64,000 nucleotides of DNA from Craterostigma plantagineum (taxonomy: Eukaryota; Streptophyta; Magnoliopsida; Lamiales; Linderniaceae). The notes under the pieces were generated by a model. That model worked only from the letters and a program-made list of their open reading frames with translations. It was not told where the DNA came from and did not search any database. Shown here piece after piece: positions 1-11,229 of this stretch. The translations under genes were made by a program, and so were the position numbers. Within the stretch, counting starts at the first letter, position 1. Each line of letters starts with the position of its first letter. The stretch is taken from the NCBI GenBank assembly GCA_027422505.1, contig JAPQWV010000017.1, positions 18,353,501-18,417,500 of the forward strand, read 5' to 3'.

Positions 1-17
1 TGGAGCCAGCTAATAAA

Positions 18-20
<3 letters not shown>

Positions 21-50
<30 letters not shown>
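21..50. repeat. (TA)n microsatellite
   Basis: Uninterrupted TA dinucleotide run of about 15 units. Its length is likely polymorphic between individuals. Confidence 0.95.
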
Positions 51-54
<4 letters not shown>

Positions 55-1367
55 CTTCTCATCAGTTGGTTTTAGGAAAAGTCCCCTTGATTATTTTTAG
101 AGATATAAAATTTACTCATATTTTATGGTTTTATTCCGATTAAAACACTAAATTTTAAACGGATACATTTTTTGATCCGGTTTGAACATCCGATTTTGCC
201 TTAGCATTGTATAGACCATTGGACTCCATTGCCCAATTTTTAGAGGCCCACGTAATATCAGTTCGGCCCATTACGTAGATTGCGCGTAACTCGCAAGTTA
301 TGGAGCGATATATACAATACTTGATTGAGGCTCTCCTCAAGGGTCAAAACTCTACTTGAAAATTCGAAAACATTGTGACAATAATCGTCATGTGAATGAA
401 GCAATCAAAAGTCAAATAAAACAGCACGCAATTACTACACAACTGAATTATGAGCATGGGAAGATAAATTTGTGTTAAAGCTAGATCTTATCAGATCCTG
501 ATCATGTAATCAGGCAGATAGATTTCAGTTCAATATGTAATGTCAGGTCAAGCAAAAAAAAAAACAAACCATAAGCACGAATGATTCAATCCTTCTATAA
601 TTTAACTATGCTTGCAAAATACGATCACGGTCTCGGATTAATCTCCGGGGTCCTCAAGTCACACATCTAATAAGGTTATATCTATGCCCTCTAAATATTC
701 AATCTTGTATACAATAGATAGTTAAAAAATGTATATTCTATCGAATTTAGTAGAACGATTAGAGTTTATTAACCGCTACATGGACCCAAAGGTAAACCGT
801 AGCGCCGACTGTGCAGGAAAGTTGCAACATGTTCCAAAGAATTTTAGCACAAATTAGTTCAGAAAGAACGACCGTGTGTTTTCTCCTTTTTTATTTCTTT
901 AGCCAAAGGGAAGGTTGACTAAAAAACAAGACAAGTCTCTTCACAATCACAACACTATCAACTGATGAAAAGGAGCTTTCCTTTTTTTTAATTAATCCAA
1001 AACATGCAATTAGAGAACTAGGCAAGCATTACCCCACTCGAAAAAGGAAATGTATCATTAAAAATCAGCAAACCCTTGTGTTTTCGCTTACATCGTAGGA
1101 GAAAGTGAGACAAAACAAGTACAACTACACAATCTTTGTCCAAAAGACAGGAATTTGATGAAACTTAGGGTAACAAACACCAATAATAAGGATGGCATCA
1201 CACGGCAGTGTATGCAATACACTACATCACGTTTCAGCAGATCCTCACTCATAGGACGAGGTAAATCAAAAATTACTTTATAGGGCTAGATAGGGGAGAA
1301 AAAAGGAAGAAAAAGGACAAAAAAACTAGTTTCAGCCATTTGAAATAACGTGACCAATGTTTCCACT
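51..1367. other. Intergenic, no gene recognised
   Basis: AT-rich sequence without a credible open frame, splice-linked coding run or TIR pair that I could recognise. It lies 3' of the minus-strand RPW8-like gene and probably includes its 3' UTR near 1300-1367. Confidence 0.5.
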
Positions 1368-1773
1368 TCACTCATCCTCGTTAGCCAATATCTCGATTTC
1401 ACGCAGCTCATCATCTCCAGTGCAATCAAATCCCGCGGTCTGATTGTTATTCATCAGCGCGTTCATTTTCTCTTCCAAATTCGTTTGGCCCTCGCAAATC
1501 TTTTCGAGCTTCTGAAGGGCCAAAGCCAGCCCCTCGTTTGAGTACAACTTGGAGAGTGAGGCATCGATGCTCCTTATTTTATGTAAGTAGTACAGACTTT
1601 TGAAGACATTCCACTTGACTAGAGAGCTCTCATGGACGAGTTCTTCGCCTTCCATCATCATTAGAGCAAGTGGGGATTGTGCTTCGATTGATCCTTCGGG
1701 AAAAACAAGCCTGGCTTTTTCGAGGGTTAGCTTCAAGCTTCTTATGCTCTCCTCGAAATTCGCTACTACTTTT
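1368..1773 (-). pseudogene. RPW8-domain protein, 3' part (gene split by Copia-1)
   Basis: This is the C-terminal portion of a small RPW8-like protein, ending in TGA at 1370-1368. RPW8 domains are plant membrane-associated coiled-coil modules of immunity; they occur alone (RPW8) or at the N-terminus of ADR1/NRG1 helper NLRs. Visible hallmarks are a helical stretch with VANFEESIRSLKLTLEKA, then EGEELVHESSLVKWNVFKSL followed by YYLHKIRSIDASLSKLY, which matches the family pattern EGE-LV-x-S-x-W-N-x-x-K. The open frame runs straight into the Copia-1 5' LTR at 1774 and resumes at 6467 on the far side. No NB-ARC domain follows: the frame stops after an acidic tail, so this is a stand-alone RPW8-type protein. 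Assignment rests on motif resemblance, moderately sure. Confidence 0.7.
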
Positions 1774-2084
1774 TGTTGGAGTAAACCTAATTTACTTCAG
1801 TCAAATATGTCTCTTCGTATCTGGTCAAGGTTCTAGTATTCCTAATACTCCTAAATAAGCTAGATGTCTCTTAGTTTATCAAAGTTGGTCAAAGAGTCAT
1901 CTTGATGTCAGCATCTACTTACTAGTTGCTAAATACTATGATGTGGTTTGGGTATTATAAGTATGAGTATGATGTAAGCCATTCGTTAAGTTGAGTGAGT
2001 ATGAAATAAGAAATAAAAATTCTATCAGATGTCACTACTCCAAAAACGTTTTCCAAACACATAATACACGTCTCACTCCCTTCA
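1774..2084 (+). repeat. Copia-1 5' LTR
   Basis: Starts TGTTGGAG and ends CCCTTCA. It is matched almost perfectly by 6157-6466. Confidence 0.95.
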
Positions 2085-2087
2085 ATC

Positions 2088-2100
2088 TGGTATCAGAGCA
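2088..2100 (+). other. Copia-1 primer-binding site
   Basis: TGGTATCAGAGCA, three bases after the 5' LTR, complementary to the 3' end of plant initiator-methionine tRNA. It primes minus-strand cDNA synthesis. Confidence 0.9.
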
Positions 2101-2111
2101 ACTCGTCCAAA

Positions 2112-5100
2112 ATGTCGGGCCAACTCATCTCTCTCGTTCCAAAATTCAACGGAGAAAAATTTGATTACTGGAGTAATCTCATGAAACTATGTCTTGAATC
2201 TCAAGACTTATGGAGTGTGGTCGAGGATGGAGTCGACGAACCAGAAGACGAAACCAAACTCACTGAGACCGAAAAGAAAGAAAAACAAAGAGATCGAAAA
2301 GCACTTTTCCAAATCTGTCAAGTGCTAGAAATTCCGGTCTACGAAAGAATCTCGAAGGCTGCAACTGCTAAAGAAGCGTGGGAAATATTGCAGACCACTT
2401 ACTCGGGTCAAGAACACGTTAAAAAGGTCCGGTTGCAATCACTACGAAAAGAATTCGAGAAGTTAGAAATGAGAGAAAACGAAAAAGTCACAGAATACTT
2501 CACGAGAGTCACCTCCATCGTAATCAGATGTCATCAAATGGAGAGGTAGTGGATGCCAAAAAGACCGTTGAAAAGGTTCTACGGAGCTTGCCGGAAAAGT
2601 TCGACCACATCGTCGTAGCCATCGAAGAGTCCCAAGACACTTCGAAAATGTCCGTGGAAAGTCTACAAGGGCGACTAGAAGCTCATGAAATTAGACTCCT
2701 TCAAAGGAATCCCCAAAGTACATCGCTGGATCAAGCTTTGAAGTCCCAACACACGGGAGGCCGTGAATCGTCTCGAGGTCGCGGCAAAGGTCACTCTCAT
2801 GGAAAACGCGGAAGTCATACACAAGAAGCGAAAGACAACAGCGACTGGAAAAATGAAGAAAAACGGCCCTCAAATAATCAAAGAGGAAGAGGACGTGGCA
2901 CTTACAAAGGCAAAAAACCTTACATCGAATGTCATTACTGTCACAAGCCGGGACACAAAGCCCCTGATTGCTGGGAAAAATTTCCAGAGAAGAAACGTGA
3001 AGCAGGATACGTTCATAAAGACGACTCCGGTAATTCTGAAACCCTTCTAATAGCTTCTGATGGGAATGTCGAAGATATTTGGTACTTGGACAGCGGTGCG
3101 AGCAAACACATGACCGAAAATAAAAGTTTATTTTCAACGCTAGATACCGCTAACCATGGGCAGGTTACAATTGGAGACGCCAAAACACTCGAGATACAAG
3201 GTGTCGGAGAGATCACATTCAACACAAAAAATGGCAGAATGGAGAAAATGTCGAAGGTTTTCTACGTTCCGGGATTATCGAGTAACCTATTGAGCGTTGG
3301 TCACTTGATGAAGAAGGGGTTCGATTTTCGCTTCGCCGAAGATTCATGCATCATGAAAAAGCATGGTCTTCGCGTCGCTAAAATCGGTTTGGCTTCCAAT
3401 AATCTGTTTCCCATCAAACTTGACATTATTGGTAACTCTTGTTATATGGCGTCTAATAAGGAGGCTTCGAAGTTGTGGCACGACAGATTCGGGCATCTAA
3501 ACTTTCGAAGTTTGAAGGAATTGTCCAGCAAAAGTATCGTTCAAGGGCTGCCCAAAATAGATGCGATTGATGATATATGCGAGGAGTGCCAGTTGGGAAA
3601 ACAACATCGTGAGTCATTCCCATCAAAATCAAGTTGGGCATCAAAGGCGCCTTTGGAGCTTGTTCATACCGACTTATGCGGACCAATGAGGGTTGATTCT
3701 CTAGGCGGCAGCAGGTATTTCTTGTTATTTGTCGATGATTATACAAGAAAAATATGGGTCTATTGCGTGAAAGAAAAATCAGAAGCACTCTCATGTTTCA
3801 AAGACTTTAAACTTAAAGTCGAAAAAGCATCCGACCGTCAAATAAAGAATTTGAGAAGTGACCGTGGAGGAGAGTACATGTCTTCGTTATTCGACGAGTT
3901 CTGTCGAAGTAACTCGTCGAATTAATGGCATTAGGCATGAATTGACGACACGCTATACACCGCAACAAAACGGGGCCGCGGAGCGTAAAAACCGAACGAT
4001 CATGAACATGGTGAGGTGCATGCTAAAGAAGAAAAATCTGCCGGCTGTTTTCTGGGCAGAAGCAGTCTCGTGCGCCATATATTTGATCAACCGCTCACCC
4101 ACGAAAAGCTTGAAAGATGCTACTCCGAACGAGGTATGGTATGGGCAGAAACCCAATGTAAGTCACCTCAAAACTTTCGGTTGCCTCGCTTATTCTCACA
4201 TACCAGATGCGTTGAGATCGAAGTTGGATGATAAAGCTGAAAATGCATCTTCATCGGCTACAGTTTGACGACGAAAGCTTACAAGCTTTATAACCCAAAA
4301 ACAAAGAAAATTGTGATTAGTAGGGATGTTCGCTTTGATGAAGAAGCTTTATATAGCTTTGACGAAAATTCAGGTTTCATCGACCTTGACACTCTTGATG
4401 AAGGTGATGATTCTCGGCCCCCGGAGAACGAGAATCGCGAAGAAACTGCTCCTCCTGAAAGTCCAGAAACTACTCCTGGACGAAGAACGAGAAGTTTAAC
4501 AGATTTCTACCCCAAAGAGACAAGCAAAGTAGCACCTGGAAGAAGAGCGAGAAATCTGAGATATTTGTACGATGAAACAAGCGAAAGCACTGAAGAAGGC
4601 AATCTGTTTTTGCTTTCTTTGTAGGTGAAGACCAGATATCTTTCGACGACGCAGCGAAAGAACAGAAATGGTGCGCCGCCATGGAAGAGGAGATCAAGTC
4701 GATCGAGAAAAATGGTACATGGGAGCTCACTTCTCTACCACCCAACAAAAGCCCCATAGGCGTGAAATGGGTGTTCAAGACGAAAACCAATCCAGACGGT
4801 TCCATCAACAAGCACAAAGCTTGTTTGGTTGCGAAAGGGTATGAGCAGAAGGAAGGAGAAGATTTTAACGAGGTACTCGCTCCTGTTTCTAGACTTGATA
4901 CGGTTCGGCTAATAATTTCTCTCGCAGCTCAAAGGCGTTGGAAAATATTCCAAATGGATGTTAAATCGGCCTTTTTAAATGGCTATCTCGAACAAGAGGT
5001 ATATAGCGAGCAGCCACCCGGTTTCGTAAAAAAGGGCGAACAAGGAAAAGTCTACAAACTCAAAAGGCGTTGTATGGGCTAAAACAATCACCTCGTGCAT

Positions 5101-6167
5101 GGTACGGAAGAATAAACGAGTATTTTTCGAAGTACGGCTTTGAAAGGTGTCCATACGAGCACACTCTTTATGTCAAAAGGAGTTCGAAAGGAGGCTTCAT
5201 GCTAGTAAGTGCTTATGTTGATGATCTTATATTCACCGGAGATGATTTGTGCATGCTAGCAGATTTCAAGAAATCTATGATGAAGGAGTGTGAAATAACC
5301 GACTTGGGTGAACTCCATCAGTTCTTGGGAATCAACGTCACACAATCAAGTGAATGGATTTTCATTTCTCAAGAAAAATATGTGGTGGAAATTCTGAAAA
5401 AGTTTCGCATGGATGATGCAAATTCAGTTTCTACTCCGTGTCTCACCGGATCAAAACTGAGCAAAGAGGGCGAAGGAAAGCTTGTGAACTCTACTATGTT
5501 TCGGAGCCTCGTTGGGAATCTGATGTATCTCACAGCCACGAGACCCGATATCATATTCGCTGTAAGTATGGTAAGCCGATTCTTGGAGAAACCATACTCA
5601 AATCATTGGGAAGCGGCAAAGAGAATTCTGCGTTACGTGAAGGGTACGATGGATTACGGTATTTTTTATAAAGCTGATGTTAATGTTAGACTTGTGGGCT
5701 ATACCTATAGGATGATTCTCAAAGCACTTCCGGTTATGCGTTTAATCTCGGAAGCGGAGTAATCTCTTGGTGTTCGAAAAAGCAAAAGATTGTGGCTCTT
5801 TCGACGACCGAAGCCGAATACATCGCAGCGTCGCTGACAGCTTGCCACACTCTCTGGCTAAAGAGTATTCTGAAAAATCTGAACCAGAAACAAGAAGATC
5901 CTACGATAATTTTTTGTGACAATAGTTCGACAATCTCAGTCCCAAAGGACCCGGTCTTGCATGGTCGAACGAAGCATATCCGTATGAAAATATCACTTCT
6001 TGCGTGAACTCGTAAGTGAAGGTAAAATTCTGCTTGAATATTGCCGGAGCAACGAGCAAATTGCCGACATATTTACAAAACCGCTTGGAGGGACGATCTT
6101 CGCAAAGAACGTTGCCGAGCTTGGTGTACGAAGCAAATTAAGTTTACGGGAGGCATTGTTGGAGTAA
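2112..6167 (+). pseudogene. Copia-1 gag-pol polyprotein, multiply frameshifted
   Basis: Reading begins MSGQLISLVPKFNGEKFDYW, a UBN2-type gag. Next come a CCHC zinc knuckle (CHYCHKPGHKAPDC, about 2930-2970), the aspartic protease signature LDSGASKH (about 3085-3110), the GAG-pre-integrase HxxxxH region (about 3475-3600), the integrase core (HTDLCGP; LRSDRGGEY; QQNGAAERKN), RT with YVDD (5215-5226), and RNase H with TEAEYIAAS (about 5810). The frame changes near 2530-2549, 3900-3925, 4240-4265, 4625-4680, 5070 and 5760, so no full polyprotein can be made from this copy. Catalytic motifs survive within the pieces, which suggests small indels on a recent background rather than long decay. Confidence 0.9.
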
Positions 6168-6466
6168 ACCTAATTTACTTCAGTCAAATATGTCTCTTTG
6201 TATCTGGTCAAGGTTCTAGTATTCCTAATACTCCTAAATAAGCTAGATGTCTCTTAGTTTATCAAAGTTGGTCAAAGAGTCATCTTGATGTCAGCATCTA
6301 CTTACTATTGCTAAATACTATGATGTGGTTTGGGTATTATAAGTATGAGTATGATGTAAGCCATTCGTTAAGTTGAGTGAGTATGAAATAAGAAATAAAA
6401 ATTCTATCAGATGTCACTACTCCAAAAACGTTTTCCAAACACATAATACACGTCTCACTCCCTTCA
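6157..6466 (+). repeat. Copia-1 3' LTR
   Basis: Second copy of the LTR, preceded by a purine-rich tract (about 6146-6153). The pol stop codon (TAA, 6165-6167) lies just inside this LTR. Confidence 0.95.
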
Positions 6467-6566
6467 CTTTTTTGGAGGCTTTACAAACATATGTTAGTAG
6501 AAGTTGCAGTAAGGCTCCTAAAGCAGACCCAAGCAGCAGTAATAATGCGCCCTTGATTGATGCCAT
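6467..6566 (-). pseudogene. RPW8-domain protein, 5' part with start codon
   Basis: This is the N-terminal part of the gene split by Copia-1. The ATG is at 6566-6564. It encodes a strongly hydrophobic N-terminal segment (GALLLLLGSALGALLQLLLT), as expected of the membrane-interacting RPW8 N-terminus, then KASKK before the insertion point. Subtracting the element and one copy of the CTTTT duplication leaves 501 nt, 166 codons plus stop with no frame break, so the gene was probably functional until the insertion. An upstream AT-rich TATA-like stretch near 6613-6622 could be its promoter, but this is weak. Confidence 0.7.
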
Positions 6567-8050
6567 ATATGTATGACCAAATACGGTACGATGAGGAAGA
6601 TATGAACAGTATGTTTATATTTAGGGTCGTCTATAAGTAATATTAGTGTAACAGCCCCTTCTTATAAGATGTATTATTGATGAGGTAGTTGAGTGTGGTG
6701 TATGGTCGACAGAATAAAAGATTTGGATGCAAGTATTGTGTAAGCTAGTAGTGACTATCCCATTGCGAGTTATTTCTGAGAATTGACTTTTATGACTTGC
6801 GAGTGACAGTGATGGGCACTCATGGATGACTAAAAGAACTAGAAAAGCAAATGCACTGATTTACGTGGTTCGGCCTCAACTTTGGCCTACTCCGCTGATC
6901 AAAGAGAGCACTTTTTATTCGATCTACGAGAAGGAATTACTAGGTAGGAACCTCCAACTCTTAAGTTTACAAGTCACTCATAAACTCGCTCTATGAAAAT
7001 CTGTGAAGTCACGAAGAAGGCTACTTGACCACTGTAAATCTGATGTGTATACAAAACTCTCTTCATTCTTTAAAGCGCTTGTACCCAACGCTATGCTTGA
7101 ATAAAATGCTATACGATCTTGGAGGTGAAAATGCAACTTCTCACCTCAGCCCTTGATCTCTTTTTGCCCGCCAAGATCGAACGGACCAAATGATTTTCAG
7201 GACTCGAACTGAATTTCTTCAGCTTTTTCGAGCTTCTTCAGACCTTGATCATCCTAGCTCAAGCTTGAACCTCTCAGGCCTTGCTCAACGGAGTTTAGAC
7301 TCACAAATATTGCTCTAGCAAATTACCGTGAAAGGAAAACTAGTATTGGCACCAACTTAGTCACGTGGAAGCCTGTGGACGACGTATTCTTTCAAAATTA
7401 ATCTGAAACGATAATTATTAAATGTTTAAATCATTGTCGTGTGGTTGTTCTATTAAGGTAAAGTAATATTGCCTTATCGAGATGATACGAGGAAGTAATA
7501 TTGCCTTATCGGATTCCATATCTATTCTAAACTTCGCTACTCACCTTCGGTAATCGTCGCCCGTTACTTCATTTCAAATAAGTTTTTTGAGGTCCGTGTG
7601 TGGGTGTTTTGTAATATCTGAGAAAGGCATAGCTCCAAAAGCTTTCAAGCTTCCTCAGCGATTTCACCTCCTCACCTCAGAACACCTCAGATCCTCTCTC
7701 AGCAAAGGTTTCGTTAGCCTCGAGGGTCTCGCCGTAATGCCACCAGATCTATTTTGCGCACCGATAAGACCATCCAAAGAAGCTCTCCCCCATCCCATTA
7801 TATCGGGGATGAGGGAGCAACCCCTGATTTGATTGCATACTCTTCTTTTCGTTTTGACTTAACATCTGATAGTATTTAGACGTTTGTCTCATTTTTGGGA
7901 GTTCTAGTCTCCTTCATGGAGAGTTTCAAAAGGTCCAAATGTTTAAAATTTTTGGTTGAAAATTGACAAATACGATATAGGGGTAGATCTGAATTAAACC
8001 CCACATTGATGATGGGGTTTAGTTCATCAGATAGTGCTTGCTTGTTCGTA
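6567..8050. other. Intergenic, no gene recognised
   Basis: Presumed 5' flank of the RPW8-like gene followed by unrecognised AT-rich DNA. Near 6860 there is a short stretch, GATTTACGTGGTTCGGCCTC-like (approximately 6859-6880), of a kind that recurs in plant LTR-type repeats; no LTR ends could be defined. Short open frames here look like chance. Confidence 0.4.
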
Positions 8051-10054
8051 TTTTTTTTTTCCAAAACCGATAAAAAAATTTTATAATAAGGATAACAAAA
8101 GTTTACAATGTGCAGACTAGCACAATATCCCTTTGGCGTTTCATCAAACCAGAGGGCAGAAAGACCTATTCTCAGGTCCACAAGAAACAAAAAGAAAAGG
8201 AATAAAAAACCAGAAGCATAACGTACTGATTCAGTTTACACTTATAAGATACTTGGTTGACAAAACAAAGACGAATGATGAAAATCACCGAAATATCTTG
8301 AGCCGAGAAAATGGCAGCATGGATCTCTGAATTGGATTCTTCCAGATCTCCCTCACAACCACTGTCACCCAGTCCACTACTACGCATAAATTCACCAATC
8401 AAAAGTCAGAGCTACCTATAAGAACTGTCCTTGTCGTTTTGGACCTACTGTTGGTGAGTTCTGAAAGCCAAGTATCACATTGTTATCATGTGTCTAGGTG
8501 ATGCTAATATCGCAAGTCTCCTATGGAAGGAACATGAACTCATTCCATTCAGAAACAACAATGTTCACTGATGTCCATTCATCAACACTTTCGTTCTGAA
8601 AAATCCATAAGTTTCTTGTCTTCCATAGCATCCAAAGCAGGTACACTGACAGTAGGCCCTCTAATGATATCAGACCACCACTCTTTGAAGCTATTCGTGT
8701 CGATGTTCCATCTAATTGGCGATAATTTCCAGAAAATCTTGGCTCTAGAACAGTTAAAGAAGACATGCTCCATATCTTCTTCGCATTCCCCACACCACTG
8801 GCAAATCGGATCAGGGAGCACTCCTCTCTTGATGAGTTGAATTTTAGTTGGTAGGACATTATGGTAGCTTCTCCAAATAAAATGCTTCAATTTCTGTTTA
8901 ATTCGAAGTCCCCAAGTTCTTTTCCACAACGCTTTCCTCTGAGCATTTCCTTCGCCGAACTCTGTCTGTTGCTCCTCAAATTTCGTAGCTTCCAAGAGCT
9001 GGGTGTAAACTGATTTGATTGTGTAAATACCATGTTTCTCAAAGTGGCAGAAAAGTCGATCTCTACCCGTGTGAAAATCAATTTTCAGTTGTAAAATAGT
9101 ACCATCAAGGGATTGAACAGGGTTTTAACTAGCTCCTCATTCCAACTCTTGCCGTCTTGTTCCAATATTTCGCTAACCCAGGTGACCTTAGATTGACCAT
9201 TATTCCATGGAGCTGGTGTAAATTTTGGACAGTTGGGAAGCCAAGGCGATTCCCAAATCTTTACAGATTTACCGTCGCCGATTTGGTACCTAGTTCCCAT
9301 TTGAAGTATATGTCTAACTTGAGCCCAACATTTCCATAGCCAAGAAGCATTTCCTGAAAATACTTTGCTTTAGAAATCCTACTCATCATCAGGTTCGGTT
9401 GCGTTACAGTTCTCCATAGTTGCTTAGCTAATAAGGCTTCATTGAATTTAATGATTTCTTGGAATCCCAGTCCGCCGCCATGTTTCGGTTACCGACCATT
9501 TCTTCCAATGTACTCCAGAACCTCCATGGTCCGAGGATCCCCACCAGAACTCTGAGGTAATTCTATTGATTTCCTTACTGATTACTTTAGGTATTTTGAA
9601 GCACGACATAATATAAACTGGTAGAGCATTAAGAACTGCTTTGAGAAGCACCTGTTTACCTGCACTGCGAAGAAACTTTGATTTCCAGCTCCCCACTCTT
9701 TGCTTAACTGTTTCAATCACATACTTGAATGTTTCTTTTTTTTATTTACCTATCACCAAAGGAAGGCCAAGGTATTTAGATGATTTCTGCTCTTTGATGC
9801 CCTCTAAAATCTGAGTGATGTTATTTCTGATCTCCGAGGATGTATTAAAACTGAATAAGGCAGCTGATTTTTCCAAGTGTACTTCTTGTCCAGATGCGGT
9901 ACAGTAAGTATCCAACAATTTCTTGATTAGCGTAGCCTGTTCGATGCATGCTTCACAAAATAAAACTGACTCATCAGCAAAGAAAAGATGTGTGATTGTA
10001 GGATTATGCTTACAAATTTTCAGCCCTTTATACTTCCCATTTAAGGCTGACCTT
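8051..10054 (-). mobile_element. LINE (non-LTR retrotransposon), 5'-truncated
   Basis: Minus-strand L1-type LINE remnant. It enters inside the reverse transcriptase just upstream of the catalytic motif, here FFADESVLF (around 9970), and continues through the RT C-terminus, the RVT zinc-binding domain and degenerate downstream sequence. It ends at a poly(A) tail seen as ten T residues at 8051-8060. Loss of the 5' end with a retained tail is typical of target-primed reverse transcription. No target-site duplication was found. Confidence 0.8.
8521..10050 (-). pseudogene. LINE ORF2 remnant: RT and zf-RVT domains
   Basis: Read from high to low coordinates, the broken frames give the RT end (SKYLGLPLVIGK near 9770; RVGSWKSKFLRSAGKQVLLK near 9690), the DGKSVKIWESPWLP linker (about 9260), and the zinc-binding reverse-transcriptase C-terminal domain (LKHFIWRSYHNVLPTK, then CQWCGECEEDMEHVFFNC with C-x2-C...H-x4-C spacing, about 8800-8900). 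The FADD catalytic motif has drifted to FADE. Several stops and frameshifts separate the pieces, so this is a dead copy. Confidence 0.85.
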
Positions 10055-10160
10055 TTTAACTCTTAAACTTTTTATGTTTTAGTGTTTTGGCACTTTGTTT
10101 GGTCTCAGGAGAGATTTTCCCTCCTTTTGGATCGTCGGTTTATCTCACCGAGTTTTTTTT

Positions 10161-10291
10161 GGCAAATCTACACTTAAATCCCTCCTCCCCAAACTACCAA
10201 TCAACTAACTCCGCCACCCTCATTTAATTATCATAAAACTCGCCATTTCAAACATATATATCAAATACCTACCTAATGGACAATTATAACC
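10161..10291 (+). repeat. Left terminal inverted repeat of the 8.2-kb MULE
   Basis: Pairs in reverse complement with 18240-18366. The match is diverged but colinear from the terminus to the TAATGGACAATTATAACC block. Confidence 0.6.
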
Positions 10292-11229
10292 TTGTAAAAC
10301 ATAAATATTACCAAAAAACCAATTGAATGAGTCACACCCCAACTTCCACCATTTTCACCTTCAAACTAGAGACGACAAAGAGATGACGATCGAACAAGCA
10401 AGCTTTCACTTTCAAACACCTGTGTAAGGAGAGCGAACGAGCTAGCTTCCACGAGCTAGCTTTCGTTGAACGCATAAGAAGGAACGAGCGAGCTACTGTA
10501 AGCTTCATGTTTTTAAATTTTTTGACTTCATTGGCATTTGGGGTTAATGTAGAGCTTAGGACTTCGATATGTGCATTTCTTCAATGCTTTCATGTCGGGC
10601 AATGTTAATTTCTTTGATTAGTGCTTGAATTTGAGATTTAGGGCTAAACTTAGAGTTTTATTTTTCGTTATTCAATTCGGTGTTTTGATATCATACAAAT
10701 TAGTGTTTTGAGATAGAGAACAAGCGAACATGCAAGCTTTCGTTTTCCAACACATATGTTGAACGAGAGAGAAACAGAGTAAGTTTCGACTGTAAGGTAA
10801 TTGCTTGTTGTCATGGTACTGTATGTTATATGAATATGGTACTGTTTGTTTATGGTTTTGGTACTTTATTTATTCACGTACACGAGAAGAATCCGGAGGG
10901 CGTGGATTGCGGCGTACATGTTGCAATGTCCATGGATAACATACATCGCCGGACCTACATATCGTGGAAGGTATCTTGAAGATGTCGAAGTCGAAGCATA
11001 TCGTTGCTCCATGGCTTCCACAATATTAAGAGGTCCTATTGGTTTTATGTTCCACTTGTTTTGAATGATATTATCAATGTTCGTAAGACTTTAGACTTGA
11101 GACTGATATGTTGTTCTGAGGTTGAGATTCAATGAACCTGTTCTTAGACGTTTTTTTTATGTTTCTGAGGTTGAGGTTCTGCTTGAGACTTGTTTTATGC
11201 TCCCATTATTTTGATAATACCTGAAAAAT
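10292..11229. other. MULE left internal unique region
   Basis: Contains an imperfect internal duplication: a GAACAAGCAAGCTTTC-type block near 10395 recurs near 10722. A 72-codon plus frame at 10846-11064 has no recognisable family. Short GGTACT motifs near 10817-10865 foreshadow the GTAC-rich array that follows. Confidence 0.4.

Larger units (their letters stand above)
1774..6466 (+). mobile_element. Copia-1, full-length Ty1/copia LTR retrotransposon
   Basis: Complete element with TG..CA LTRs of about 310 bp at both ends, flanked by a 5-bp target duplication CTTTT (1769-1773 and 6467-6471). It has an initiator-Met tRNA primer-binding site and a polypurine tract just before the 3' LTR. Domain order gag, protease, integrase, RT, RNase H identifies it as Copia. 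It sits in opposite orientation inside the RPW8-like gene. By eye the two LTRs differ by one substitution and one single-base indel, so the insertion is fairly recent although the coding region is broken. Confidence 0.95.

Noticed and set aside
2691..3794. Minus-strand frames opposite Copia-1 gag-pol
   Set aside because: Antisense shadows of the gag, protease and integrase coding sequence.
7587..8402. Short open frames between 7.6 and 8.4 kb
   Set aside because: Mutually overlapping on both strands, no domain, and partly LINE 3' sequence.
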